NCBI RefSeq assembly: GCF_018739885.1
Contig: NZ_JADOES010000019.1
Span: forward strand, 1-64,000
Length of the DNA stretch: 64,000 nucleotides
Direction of reading: 5' to 3'
Source of the DNA: Leptothoe spongobia TAU-MAC 1115
GTDB lineage: Bacteria > Cyanobacteriota > Cyanobacteriia > Phormidesmidales > Phormidesmidaceae
Both the position numbers and the translations under genes were made by a program. Position 1 is the first letter of the stretch, and the number at the start of each line of letters is the position of its first letter. The notes under the pieces were generated by a model. That model did not search any database, was not told the origin of the DNA, and saw nothing but the letters and a program-made list of their open reading frames with translations. This document shows positions 46,568 to 55,738 of this stretch, piece by piece.

Positions 46568-47326
46568 ATGAAATCCCCTCTGTGCTTATGTCTAACCCTG
46601 CTAGGGACCCTATCATTAGGGTGCTTGCTCAGTTCAGAAATCCAGGCTAAAACCACTTCATCTGTCTTGGGCCGCATGAGTTCTTCTGTTATATCAGCGT
46701 CCAATGCGTTCGTGCTCTTTGTGCCGCCCACCGATGAAACGGTGGATAATTCTCGCGGCGGGGCGTCTCGTCCTACCGCATTGAAATGTATTCACGATGA
46801 TGCCTATGCGTTTCCCATGGTGGCACTGATTCCTCAATCTGGGGTAGGCCTAACGGTTGCTGCCCATCCCACCCTGTTGGTTTATGTGCCCCCGTCAAAG
46901 GCAACCCAGGCGCATTTGACCTTGAGGAATGCTGACCAGAGTGGGTTGTATCAAGGCCGGATACAGCTTCCCAAAACTGGCGGTGTACTTCGGATTGCTT
47001 TGCCCACCGATAGTCCTGAATTGGCGGTAGGGGAAACCTATGATTGGTCCCTCGCATTGCTTTGTCAGCCGACTCAAACCGATATGCCCATTGCTAGTGG
47101 TCAGATTCGCCGTGTAGAGCTGTCTGATAATGTACTGAGCGATCAGCAGTCTTTGTTGTCAAAGGCCATCATCTATGGGCAGTCTGGTGTTTGGCATGAT
47201 ATGTTAGCCACTCTGGCGATGCTGCGACAGACGCAGCCAGATAACAATGCCCTCTATGCTAATTGGACTGAGGTGCTTACAGTTGAAGATCTAGATGCGA
47301 TCGCAAACGCCCCATTGCTTAACTAG
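46568..47326 (+). CDS. DUF928 domain protein, exported
   Basis: The 252-aa protein starts with a signal peptide that may be lipoprotein-like (LLGTLSLGCLLSSEIQA, with a Cys at LGCLL). The DUF928 body contains RGGASRPTALKC, VALIPQSGVGLTVAAHPTLLVYVP, LTLRNADQSGLYQGRIQLP, GVLRIALP, VGETYDWSLALLC and ISRVEL-like IRRVEL. The pattern is beta-rich with paired Cys. DUF928 genes are found beside CHAT and CHASE2 genes in many cyanobacteria, but the function is unknown. Spacing (251 bp from CHAT, 189 bp to the kinase) allows separate promoters. Confidence 0.92.
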   Translation: MKSPLCLCLTLLGTLSLGCLLSSEIQAKTTSSVLGRMSSSVISASNAFVLFVPPTDETVDNSRGGASRPTALKCIHDDAYAFPMVALIPQSGVGLTVAAHPTLLVYVPPSKATQAHLTLRNADQSGLYQGRIQLPKTGGVLRIALPTDSPELAVGETYDWSLALLCQPTQTDMPIASGQIRRVELSDNVLSDQQSLLSKAIIYGQSGVWHDMLATLAMLRQTQPDNNALYANWTEVLTVEDLDAIANAPLLN

Positions 47327-47515
47327 TGTTTTGTCAAGAATTATCTGTACCCTACAATTTGCCCTTGACTAATTGCTACACCTCAGCAAATTTGCTCTCC
47401 TTGCTTGCTTTGTGGCATGTCAGCCACCCTATCCTGTGATAATGCCAGTATGGTGCTGCCAGAAAAGAACAGGACACGACAGAGTAGGACGAACAGTAAT
47501 TCCCAGATAAGTTAG

Positions 47516-49930
47516 ATGCGATGGATTGCGGCCCTTTTAACAACACCGATTGTGGCTGGCTTAGTAGTAGCCATTCGATTTACGGGTGCATTGCAGTTAT
47601 TAGAATGGGCCATCTACGATCAGTATTTTCAGCTACGGGCGACAGAATCCATTGATCAACGCATTGTGTTGGTCACCATTGGTGAATCTGACATCAGTGC
47701 CCTCGGCCAGTGGCCTCTCTCTGACGCCACGCTGGCCCAGCTGATGCGCAATCTCAATCAGCATCAGCCAGCTGTGATTGGTTTGGACCTATATCGCGAC
47801 TTGCCAGTGGAGCCTGGGTCCCAAGACTGGTTGGAGGTGATGGCGTCCACCCCTAACCTCATTGGCGTGGAAAAAGCGATTGGGCGTACCGTGGCTCCAC
47901 CGGCTGAGTTAGAACGCCAGGGACAAGTGGCTTTGACCGATCTACTGGTGGATGCCGATGGTAAGTTTCGGCGGGGACTATTATCCCATCCAAACGGGGA
48001 TGATCAGCTACGACTGGGTCTGGGGGCCGAGTTGGCAGTTCGCTATCTAGAGAAAAAGGAGGTGCCCCAGGAGGTAGTGGATGCGGAGCAGAAAATATAC
48101 CGTCTGGGACAGGCAATATTGCAACCTTTGCGGGGTAACGATGGTGGTTATATTCGTACGAATGCGGGTGGCTACCAAATCCTGATTAACTTTCGGGGAC
48201 ATGCCCACCACTTTCCCAGAGTGTCTGTGACCGATGTGCTAAACAATGATCTAGAACCGGCGTTGATTCGCGATCGCATCGTCATTGTTGGCGGTATGGC
48301 CACTAGCCTCAATGATCTGTTCTATACCCCTTACAGTAGTCGCCTGATCAATACCCCCGAAGCAACGGCAGGCATGGTGATCCATGCAAACTTGGCGAGT
48401 ACGCTGGTCAGTGCCGCCCTGGATGGTCGGGCGGTATTGCGAGTGTGGCCTGAGCCCATCGAAGTCGGCTGGATTATGCTTTGGTCAGGGTTAGGAGCCT
48501 TAGGCTACTGGTGGTTGCTAGAAGCCAAACGCCATAGCAAGGACAGGTTTAACCATGTGGTTGTCGGGATTGTCTCGGTGGTGTTGGCCAGTGGTTTTCT
48601 GATGGTGAGCAGTTACCTGGCTTTTTTAGGGGGGTGGTGGATTCCAGTCGTGCCTCCGTTTTTAGCCTTAATCGGATCTGCTAGCGTGATCACAGGTTAC
48701 GAAATTATTAAGCTGCAACAATACCGTGCAGAATTAGCCCAGCAAAACCTCAAACTGGAAAAAGATAAAATTCGAGCTGAAGCCGCCTCCCAAGCCAAAA
48801 GCCAGTTTTTAGCTAAGATGAGCCATGAATTTCGGACTCCTCTCAATGCTATTTTGGGCTTTACTCAGTTGATGAACCAGGATCCGTCTCTGACGGCGCA
48901 ACAGCAAAAGTCTTTAGACATTATTAATCTCAGTGGTGAACATCTACTGAATTTAATTAACGACATTCTCGAAATTTCTAAAATAGAAGCGAATCGCGTT
49001 GTCCTACATAAGACCAATGTGGACCTGTATAGTCTGCTTGATATGTTGAAGGCCATGCTGGAGTCAAAGGCCCTGGCAAAAGGGCTACAGCTACAGTTTG
49101 AGCGGAGTCCTAATGTGCCTCAGTTTGTGACAGCGGATGAAGGCAAACTACGTCAGGTGTTAATTAATCTGTTGGATAACGCGATTAAATTCACCCAGGT
49201 AGGCAGTGTTATTCTGCGGCTTTCAGAGACTGTTAAAGAGCGCTCAAAAATCATGCTGCACTTCAAAATAGAAGATACGGGCTCTGGCATTGCGGAGGAC
49301 GATGTCTCGAAGCTGTTTGAGATTTTTACCCAGGGTAAGGTCGGACAAACCTTTTTTGACGGAGTGGGTCTAGGATTACCCATTAGTCAGCAGCTGGTTA
49401 AGTTGATGGGAGGAGAGATTACTGTCAAGACTGTCGTAAATCAAGGAACAACGTTTCAGTTTGATATTCCAGCTAGTCTAGAACCCTCACCCCAGACTAA
49501 CCTCCCACCGATAAAGAGGGTAAAAAGTTTGGCCGCTGACCAGGAAGATTTCCGCATCTTGATTGCTGACGATGAGCCCATTAGTCGGAAGCTGCTAAAT
49601 AAACTGCTAACCTCTCTCGGCTTTCAAACCCGTGAAGCAACTAATGGACAAGAAGCTGTTGAGCTTTGGGAAAGCTGGCATCCCCATTTTATTTGGATGG
49701 ATGTGCAAATGCCAATCATGAATGGTTGGGAAGCGACGCGTCAAATTCGCCAGAAAAGTTTAGAAACTAATAAATCGTCGCCAACCATCGTAGCGATTAC
49801 GGCCAATGCGTTTGCAGAAGATCGTGAGCTTAGTTTGGGGGCTGGCTGTGATGATTTTGTTAGTAAACCCTTTCGACGGGATGAGCTGCTGGACAAGCTA
49901 TCCAAATATTTAGGAGTACGCTATCAGTGA
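47516..49930 (+). CDS. CHASE2 hybrid sensor histidine kinase
   Basis: The 804-aa protein starts with a membrane helix (TTPIVAGLVVAIRF), then an extracytoplasmic CHASE2 domain (~25-290, with RIVLVTIGESDISALGQWPLSDATLAQLM and IVIVGGMATSLNDLFYTP), two or three C-terminal membrane helices (~320-395), and a short coiled coil. A HisKA domain follows with phospho-acceptor His437 in MSHEFRTPLNAILGF, then a HATPase with KLRQVLINLLDNAIKFT (N box) and DTGSGIAEDDVSKLFEIF, and a receiver with Asp729 in FIWMDVQMPIMNGWEA. It should sense an envelope signal and pass phosphate. No separate response regulator is adjacent. Confidence 0.95.
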   Translation: MRWIAALLTTPIVAGLVVAIRFTGALQLLEWAIYDQYFQLRATESIDQRIVLVTIGESDISALGQWPLSDATLAQLMRNLNQHQPAVIGLDLYRDLPVEPGSQDWLEVMASTPNLIGVEKAIGRTVAPPAELERQGQVALTDLLVDADGKFRRGLLSHPNGDDQLRLGLGAELAVRYLEKKEVPQEVVDAEQKIYRLGQAILQPLRGNDGGYIRTNAGGYQILINFRGHAHHFPRVSVTDVLNNDLEPALIRDRIVIVGGMATSLNDLFYTPYSSRLINTPEATAGMVIHANLASTLVSAALDGRAVLRVWPEPIEVGWIMLWSGLGALGYWWLLEAKRHSKDRFNHVVVGIVSVVLASGFLMVSSYLAFLGGWWIPVVPPFLALIGSASVITGYEIIKLQQYRAELAQQNLKLEKDKIRAEAASQAKSQFLAKMSHEFRTPLNAILGFTQLMNQDPSLTAQQQKSLDIINLSGEHLLNLINDILEISKIEANRVVLHKTNVDLYSLLDMLKAMLESKALAKGLQLQFERSPNVPQFVTADEGKLRQVLINLLDNAIKFTQVGSVILRLSETVKERSKIMLHFKIEDTGSGIAEDDVSKLFEIFTQGKVGQTFFDGVGLGLPISQQLVKLMGGEITVKTVVNQGTTFQFDIPASLEPSPQTNLPPIKRVKSLAADQEDFRILIADDEPISRKLLNKLLTSLGFQTREATNGQEAVELWESWHPHFIWMDVQMPIMNGWEATRQIRQKSLETNKSSPTIVAITANAFAEDRELSLGAGCDDFVSKPFRRDELLDKLSKYLGVRYQ

Positions 49931-49988
49931 ATCTGTGTCAATAAGTATGACAGCTATACTAGAACTATAAAGACACCCTTTATCCACC

Positions 49989-50525
49989 ATGGTTGCTACC
50001 AGCACCGTCCCCAAACTCACCCTCAACGACTGGCTGAACAACCCACCTCCCAGAACAGAATGGGTTGACGGTGGCTTGATTCAAAAACAAGGCATGACCC
50101 TCAAACATAGCAAGCTCCAACGTCGCCTCAGCACCCTCTGGAGTCTCTATGCTGACGCCCAAAACCTAGGTGGCGAAGTCTACACAGAAGCACCTTGCCG
50201 CACCCAGAATCAAGGCCGATTTCCTGACGTAGCCTACCTCACCCCAGCCTTGCTAACCCAATACGGTGACGCTAAAGTTCTCCCCCAAAGCTTTCCCCTA
50301 AGTGCAGAAATCGTTTCCCCAACCGACCTGGCCGAAGACATGATCGCCAAAGCCTACGAATATCTTGCCTCTGGCGGCGAAGAAGTCTGGCTAGTTTACC
50401 CTGATAGTCGTTGGATAATTGTTGTCACAGCCAACAACAAACAGATTTTTGGCCAGGGAGAGATGGCTGAAACTCAGAAAGCTCTAGAAGGTTTTAGCAT
50501 CAGTGTTGATACTTTATTAGCCTAA
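49989..50525 (+). CDS. Uma2 family (DUF820) protein
   Basis: The 178-aa protein contains LTLNDWLNNPPPRTEWVDGGLIQKQGMTLKHSKLQ, NQGRFPDVAYLTPA (core Asp), PLSAEIVSPTDLAEDM (core Glu) and AYEYLASGGEEVWLVYPDSR, the usual Uma2 pattern. Codon use is biased to CCC/AAC, like 39589-40395, suggesting shared recent ancestry of this pair. It starts 58 bp after the CHASE2 kinase stop, same strand, but is probably independent. Confidence 0.88.
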   Translation: MVATSTVPKLTLNDWLNNPPPRTEWVDGGLIQKQGMTLKHSKLQRRLSTLWSLYADAQNLGGEVYTEAPCRTQNQGRFPDVAYLTPALLTQYGDAKVLPQSFPLSAEIVSPTDLAEDMIAKAYEYLASGGEEVWLVYPDSRWIIVVTANNKQIFGQGEMAETQKALEGFSISVDTLLA

Positions 50526-50554
50526 GTTACAAATTTTGACACCTTAGCCTCTGC

Positions 50555-50944
50555 TTAGGCAACTAGTTCTGCGGCTTTGGCTTCAGAGGTATTAGGCTGA
50601 CTGGGTTCATAGAGATACTCAAACCAGTTACCAAAGGGGTCGCGACCGTAAAAGGAGGCCGTACCATCGCGGTGCTCATGGATTTCGGTCAGTTTTATAT
50701 CTTCTTGGCTGAGCTTGGCGTAGGCTTCATCAATGGCTGCCCGATCATCAAATACAAAGCCAAAGTGTGGACCGGCTTGATCATAGTCGGGACTGAGTAG
50801 AGCCAGCCCATCATTGCCCGCTTTCAAATAGGCCCAGTCGTTATCCTGCCACACCAGGTTCATGCCTAGATTTTGATAAAACTTGGCAGCAGCAGCGATA
50901 TCGTTGACGCAAATTGCCACGTGGCCCAGGCGTTTGAGTTCCAT
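50555..50944 (-). CDS. VOC family (glyoxalase-like) protein
   Basis: The 129-aa protein has the vicinal-oxygen-chelate fold pattern: KRLGHVAICVNDIAAAAKFYQNLGMNLVW, then LALLSPDY, HFGFVFDDRAAIDEAYAKL, and TASFYGRDPFGNWFEYLYEP, whose GRDPFGNWFE is the usual end of the metal site. Possible metal ligands are His7 and the late Glu. Substrate unknown; glyoxalase I or dioxygenase-like roles cannot be told. It is transcribed alone. Confidence 0.9.
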   Translation of the reverse strand: MELKRLGHVAICVNDIAAAAKFYQNLGMNLVWQDNDWAYLKAGNDGLALLSPDYDQAGPHFGFVFDDRAAIDEAYAKLSQEDIKLTEIHEHRDGTASFYGRDPFGNWFEYLYEPSQPNTSEAKAAELVA

Positions 50945-51131
50945 TAGTCCGTCCTTAATGTCGTCAGCACTTTTAGTCGTTTTTAATATTGTAAACGCCT
51001 CATCGTAGACGGTTATTTGATGTCTATAGTGGGGGCAATTATTGGATTGGTACCGACTACGGTTTTCCCTAACGGTCTCATTGACAGCATCAATTACTAT
51101 AAAGTCACAACAAAAAAAGGACTAAAACGTC

Positions 51132-51476
51132 ATGGATGCAGCATTTGACAGCGATAAGCGTAGAGTTTTATCAGCCCTTTCCCATGGGTCTATTTTTCTG
51201 AGTCAGCTTCTATTTTCGGCAGGGCTTCCAGCTGCCCTGTGGATTATTTCCGATGATCCAGTTGTCAAAGAAAATTCTAAAGAAGCGTTGAACTTTCATC
51301 TGAATATCTGGGTTTACAGTTTTATCATTGGAATTCTGTGTTGGTTGCTGATCGGCTGGTTGTTTGTCATTCCTCTGTTGATTTTTCAATGGGTGATGCC
51401 AATTTTTGCAATTTTGCATAGCTTTAGCACCCCTGATAGTGCTTTTAAATACCTATTCATTCTGCGTTTCCTTTAA
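51132..51476 (+). CDS. DUF4870 domain membrane protein
   Basis: The 114-aa product contains KRRVLSALSHGSIFLSQLLFSAGLPAALWII, VVKENSKEALNFHLNIWVY and a second hydrophobic hairpin (LLIGWLFVIPLLIFQWVMPIFAIL), the standard DUF4870 (Tic20-like) layout with four membrane segments. Its role is unknown. A good AGGA sequence precedes the ATG. The following gene starts 224 bp away. Confidence 0.92.
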   Translation: MDAAFDSDKRRVLSALSHGSIFLSQLLFSAGLPAALWIISDDPVVKENSKEALNFHLNIWVYSFIIGILCWLLIGWLFVIPLLIFQWVMPIFAILHSFSTPDSAFKYLFILRFL

Positions 51477-51699
51477 GCCAGAATGAATGCCTAATGCTGA
51501 GAAGCCTCCACTACAATAAAAAGTGGCTTTGAGGTGTATTTTCGTTATACGTGAAAATACGTAGACTGTTTCAGCATTTGATGACACGTAAAGACTTGAC
51601 ATATCTCCTGATAGATTCATAGCCAGGATGAATAGAAGAATAAGCAGTCCAGTATAAAGACGGGCTGCTTTTTTCGTCACTGCAATCGGTAAAAAATCC

Positions 51700-53886
51700 G
51701 TGAAGAAACATCGCTGGCTTGATTTAACTGAGTATGCACTGTTGGTCGGCTCTGGTGCTGGAACAGTGGCCTCAGTTGCCACACAACAGGTGCTATTGGC
51801 TGCGGCCCCGCTCTCATTATTGGCGGGGTTAGGATTGCTCAATCGACGGCAGCTCCAGGCAAAGCTATCTGAGAGCCAGTCAGTAATGTTGTCGGTGAAT
51901 AGTAAATTGGACGAACGCCTGCACGATGTAAAGGAGCAGATTGACGATTTGCCAAGCCATGAACAGCTGTCAGCGGTGCGGCAGTCCATAGTGGCTCAAA
52001 ATCAGCAGGACATCCTCAGTCTTACCCAGGTTTTTGAATATACGCGAAAAACGTTGACGGAAAAGATTGAGGCACAGGAAATTCCAGAAATCAAACAGCT
52101 GCGTCAGGAGCTGGTGGATCTGCAGGACCAGCATACTCGACTGTGTATCGCGCTAAAGGATGTGCGATCGCGTTGTCAGCAGTTATCTGATACCAGTCGT
52201 CTGGAGACGATTGAATCTGTGTTGACCAAGCTCAAAGCAGAGCTCATGCAGCAGCGTGTGCATATAGAAGTATTGGGGGCTGATACAAAAAATAACCACG
52301 CCGGTCTCAATGACAAGCTCCACTACATAGAGCAGCGTGTACAGCAGCTAACGACTGAGGAGCGTCAGTCCCTGCTACGGGAGGAAGTACAAGAGTTGGT
52401 GAAAACCGTTTCCGATATGGTGTCTCGGAATGAGTTTTTAGAGCTAGCGGCCAATGTCAAGGAAAAGATCTCGCCCCAGGAGACTATCCTGCAGCTGGCT
52501 CCGTCCTTTGACCCGGATGAAGTCGATCAACTGCAGCAGCGCATAGAGCTACTAGAACAGCAGCTCGGTAAAGTGACTGAATCCGTCTTAGATGCCGTTG
52601 CTGAAACCCTGGAACCTTTGGATAAGGGCATGGCCAGTATGGATCGGCTCAAGCAACGTCTGGATGCCACCGATCAACAAATGAGCACCATGACGAATGT
52701 AGTGCTCGAAGCAGTGGCCGAGACCCTCGAACCCTTACAAGCTGCATTGGCCAATAGCGCCGATAGCCAGTGGGTATTGGACTTTGCCAATGTAGAAGGT
52801 AAGTCCAACAGCCGCAAGGCCCTGGAAGAATTGCTAGCTCAGGCGCGTGATCGGATGGTCCTGGTCTGGCCCTGGTCAGATAATGTACATCTGGATGCCG
52901 ATCTACTCGAACAATTTCATCAGTTGTTAGCCCGAAATTGTCGTCTATCTATTGGCTGGTGTCATCGAGGAGACAATCGTGAACATCCTTTATTGCGCAA
53001 TATTAGCCAGCGCTGGAGTGAAAGTAGCACCCGGCATCGTCAACTAAAACAAGCTCTCAAGCAGTTGCTACCCCTTAAACAAGCCTATCCAAATTTGTTC
53101 TCGTTTAAGATTTTGGGTACCACTGAAAATTTTGCTGTCTGTGACTCCAAATCTGCCCTGATCGGCATGCAAAACCTCGCTACCCAGACAAGTCTGTTTC
53201 CCACGGTAAAGCTAAGGTTGCGCACCACTGATTCAGCCGTGATTCACCCCTTGATTCACCGCTTTGAGAATCCCACCATTGGCAATGAGGATGCTGGTTC
53301 TTATTTCAATCGAGGCATTACTCGCTATGACATGCGTAACTATGCTGGAGCCGTTGACGACTTTACCCAGGTGATTAGCATTCGTCCCAGTGCAGCGGCC
53401 TATAACTGTCGCGGCGTTGCCTGGGCAGAAATGAGTGACTATGCCGATGCGCTGCGGGACTTTGGCCATGCACTCCGATTAGATACGCGATTATTTGCCG
53501 CCCGGTGCAACCGAGGCGCATTGAGGTTAAATGTTCGAGACTATGCGGGTGCCATCAGTGACTTGGAAACCGCCGTTGAAATTCGCCCCGAGAGTGCGAT
53601 TCCCTATTTCTATCTGGGACAAGCGCTCCAAGCGTTGGGCGAACTACGGCAGGCCGTTGAGAAATTTGGTTTAGCCATTGAACGACAGCCTAACTTGGCA
53701 CTGCCCTACTGCTATCGTGGCGCAGTTTACCAAAAGCAAGGTAATTTACGGCAGGCGATCGCGGATCTAGAAGTGGCCGCACAGCTCTTGCGCACCAGTG
53801 GTGATGCCAATAACCTCAACCAGGTGATGCGCAAGCTGGAAACACTCAAACAACGATTACCTGTCAAAACGACGGTATTGCTTTAA
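51700..53886 (+). CDS. Membrane-anchored coiled-coil, PLD-like and TPR protein
   Basis: The 728-aa protein (GTG start, KKHRWLDLTEYALLVGSG) has two N-terminal hydrophobic helices (~10-50), a long coiled coil (~50-360, with two copies of VLDAVAETLEPL-like sequence), and a compact domain (~370-530, ARDRMVLVWPWSDNV, CRLSIGWCHRG, FKILGTTENFAVCDSKSALIGMQNL) that resembles the PLD-like domain seen in cyanobacterial TPR proteins. It lacks the HxK dyads of active phospholipase D. Four to five TPR units follow (SYFNRGITRYDMRNYAGAVDDFTQVI). A scaffold or regulatory role is possible. Confidence 0.78.
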   Translation: MKKHRWLDLTEYALLVGSGAGTVASVATQQVLLAAAPLSLLAGLGLLNRRQLQAKLSESQSVMLSVNSKLDERLHDVKEQIDDLPSHEQLSAVRQSIVAQNQQDILSLTQVFEYTRKTLTEKIEAQEIPEIKQLRQELVDLQDQHTRLCIALKDVRSRCQQLSDTSRLETIESVLTKLKAELMQQRVHIEVLGADTKNNHAGLNDKLHYIEQRVQQLTTEERQSLLREEVQELVKTVSDMVSRNEFLELAANVKEKISPQETILQLAPSFDPDEVDQLQQRIELLEQQLGKVTESVLDAVAETLEPLDKGMASMDRLKQRLDATDQQMSTMTNVVLEAVAETLEPLQAALANSADSQWVLDFANVEGKSNSRKALEELLAQARDRMVLVWPWSDNVHLDADLLEQFHQLLARNCRLSIGWCHRGDNREHPLLRNISQRWSESSTRHRQLKQALKQLLPLKQAYPNLFSFKILGTTENFAVCDSKSALIGMQNLATQTSLFPTVKLRLRTTDSAVIHPLIHRFENPTIGNEDAGSYFNRGITRYDMRNYAGAVDDFTQVISIRPSAAAYNCRGVAWAEMSDYADALRDFGHALRLDTRLFAARCNRGALRLNVRDYAGAISDLETAVEIRPESAIPYFYLGQALQALGELRQAVEKFGLAIERQPNLALPYCYRGAVYQKQGNLRQAIADLEVAAQLLRTSGDANNLNQVMRKLETLKQRLPVKTTVLL

Positions 53887-54029
53887 CTAGTTACCTTAGG
53901 GCTTCAGAGGCGTTGGGCACAACAGATTCAGATGTACATAGCTCAACGTCGTCGTTAGCAGGTAATCCGATAAGTGTTTGCTACCCTAGATAGTAGCTGC
54001 TTTGCATAATGTCAAAGGACTGCTAACGT

Positions 54030-54186
54030 ATGACCCCAGCGACGACTCCAGATCGAGATTGTGTCTAACAAGGTCGGCAATGAGTTGGGTAGTAAGTTGC
54101 AGGACTATGCGCGACTGGGAGTGACCTATTACGTGGTATTTGATCCATTGCAGCAGTTAGGGGTAGATCCCGATCAACTTACCTAG
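54030..54186 (+). pseudogene. Uma2 family remnant
   Basis: An ATG at 54030 gives MTPATTPDRDCV then stop. In the other frame from 54046 there is LQIEIVSNKVGNELGSKLQD, then YARLGVTYYVVFDPLQQLG, ending at TAG 54184-54186. This second part is the Uma2 C-terminal core (IEIVS..., YA.LGV.YYVVFDP). The start and end of a Uma2 gene have been joined by deletion with a frameshift. It lies in the gap before the DUF4058 gene. Confidence 0.78.
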
Positions 54187-54236
54187 TCGTAGCTAGCCAA
54201 AAGCTATCGCCTTGATTCCCTAGCTATCCGTAAAAC

Positions 54237-54992
54237 TTAGCCCTGCAAACTTTCCAACCAGGCATAGTCTGCTTTCCTCAGAGGAGGCACTGGCTGTTGT
54301 TGATAATCAATTGTCAGATCCAATGCAGCCGCATCATAAACAACCTGCATTAGCTGACCTAGATCGATCACCGGTTCATCATCCCCCGAACGCAGTGGTA
54401 TCGCAAAACAGGGTAGGGAATCTCGCAAAGTAAACGGATACAGCTCGGCAACAGGTCGTTGAGCCACTCGACTCACCAAAACACGATAGTCCGATATCTG
54501 AGCACTGTTAACCGGTAACGGGTCTCCACTTCGCAACAAGTCAATTTCTACCAAATGACTCTCACTGTTCAAAACCTTTGTTCGTTTTGTCAAATATTGA
54601 TTTCGTCCCTCGCCAGATCGCTTATTTTTTGGCGATAATACCTCGATTACCGTGACCACTTCCCCCGTTGTCACGTCTCGAATTTCCAAATACCTCTCAA
54701 CGGTAGCCTCCCATTCCGGTAACTCTACTAATACCGGTTGACTGACCGTAGCCGTTAGAGTGGCTGCCTCCTGCCTCGCCTCGGGCTTTTGCTGTACCAA
54801 CGAGACATCGGGAATACCAATTAAAACCGTTTCCTCATAGACACGCTTCTCAACCGCTGCTCGATACTTAGGAGTAATTTGTGGATTCAGCATCCGTGCC
54901 AGTTCCACAATCAACCAGGAGTGAACCTCTGGCCATAGAGATGGCGATTCTAAATAAGGATTCATCCCAGGGAAGGGAAACGGAGCAGGCAT
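54237..54992 (-). CDS. DUF4058 family protein
   Basis: The 251-aa protein has PFPGMNPYLESPSLWPEVHSWLIVELARMLNPQITPKYRAAVEKRVY, IGIPDVSLV, ERYLEIRDVTTGEVVTVIEVLSPKNKRSGEGRNQYLTKRTKVLNSESHLVEIDLLR and YRVLVSR, the DUF4058 signature. The VIEVLSPKNK stretch looks like the Glu-x-x-x-x-Lys core of Uma2/PD-(D/E)XK relatives. A paralogue is at 61896-62672. Function unknown. Confidence 0.92.
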   Translation of the reverse strand: MPAPFPFPGMNPYLESPSLWPEVHSWLIVELARMLNPQITPKYRAAVEKRVYEETVLIGIPDVSLVQQKPEARQEAATLTATVSQPVLVELPEWEATVERYLEIRDVTTGEVVTVIEVLSPKNKRSGEGRNQYLTKRTKVLNSESHLVEIDLLRSGDPLPVNSAQISDYRVLVSRVAQRPVAELYPFTLRDSLPCFAIPLRSGDDEPVIDLGQLMQVVYDAAALDLTIDYQQQPVPPLRKADYAWLESLQG

Positions 54993-55077
54993 TTTGAAGA
55001 CCTAGCTGAAGATTATAAACATTATTGTATTGGACATAACCGAGCCTGACAGGTCATTTGAAATCTTAGCTGCCAGC

Positions 55078-55161
55078 TTACGATAGCAGCGATTCCGAGT
55101 CATCTTGCTCCATAATCTTTGTGTGCAGCAAGATGACTTCTTGGCTAGTGAGGTAGCGCAT
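55078..55161 (-). pseudogene. Doc/Fic death-on-curing toxin, N-terminal remnant
   Basis: From ATG 55161: MRYLTSQEVILLHTKIMEQ then DDSESLLS and stop. The first 19 residues match the typical start of Doc toxins (MRYLT.EEV...H..I), after which the catalytic Fic part is missing. The ATG overlaps the stop of the antitoxin relic (TGATG), as in real Phd/Doc-type operons. Confidence 0.6.
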
Positions 55162-55267
55162 CAGGCTAACCGCTGATAGAGTTCAGCATTTTTTGAAGAA
55201 CATAGTCTGCAGCCGTTTGAAAGGGTTGTTCGGGCTGATTGATTAAGGATTCGATAAGACAGTCCAT
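55161..55267 (-). pseudogene. Antitoxin relic preceding the Doc remnant
   Basis: From ATG 55267: MDCLIESLINQPEQPFQTAA, then DYVLQK. A one-base shift in the A6 run (plus-strand T6 at 55189-55194) leads to NAELYQRLA and TGA, which overlaps the Doc ATG. This is the ending of small antitoxins coupled to Doc in cyanobacteria as I recall them. It could still be read by slippage at the A-run, but its toxin is dead. The rest of the 54993-55390 gap has no other gene. Confidence 0.5.
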
Positions 55268-55390
55268 CACAGCTTAAGTTTACTGTCTACGACTTCGGGG
55301 GAAGATCATCATCCGCTTCCCCCGTTTCACCCACATCACCGGTCCCTTGCACCGATAAATACATCCCCGAACACCGGTTACGCCCTTTAA

Positions 55391-55738
55391 CTAGGCCGCT
55401 ACAGCCTGGGCCAATTGACCCATCAGCCCAATCTCACTGCAGACTTCATAGAATTTGATGTCAGGGGGAGTGGCAAAGAGAGCCGATAACTCTCTCACAA
55501 TGGCTTGATAGGTAGGGCTTTGGTTAGCTTCCATATTATCGACGTTGTCCCAAAGGATAACGGCGATACCTCGGTCAGTGCCAGGCTCTTGGAAAAGATA
55601 AGCACCCTGGAACCCATCGTCAAAGGTGCCCACGGCCTGCTCATAAAGCTGGCGTGCTTGGGAAAAACGACCAGGCTTAAATTCACCAATAGCGATGTAG
55701 GCCTGCTTATGCTTAAGAAAATCACTAAAGTCAGTCAT
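55391..55738 (-). CDS. Hypothetical dimeric alpha-beta barrel-like protein
   Basis: From ATG 55738 the product is 115 aa: AYIAIGEFKPGRFSQARQLYEQAVGTFDDGFQGAYLFQEPGTDRGIAVILWDN, then helices and IKFYEVCSEIG. The length and the FKPGRF...AYLFQEPGTDRGIAVILWD pattern resemble antibiotic-biosynthesis-monooxygenase (ABM) fold proteins, but I am not certain. An earlier in-frame ATG at 55783 would add a basic peptide unlike the family. It is monocistronic. Confidence 0.6.
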   Translation of the reverse strand: MTDFSDFLKHKQAYIAIGEFKPGRFSQARQLYEQAVGTFDDGFQGAYLFQEPGTDRGIAVILWDNVDNMEANQSPTYQAIVRELSALFATPPDIKFYEVCSEIGLMGQLAQAVAA

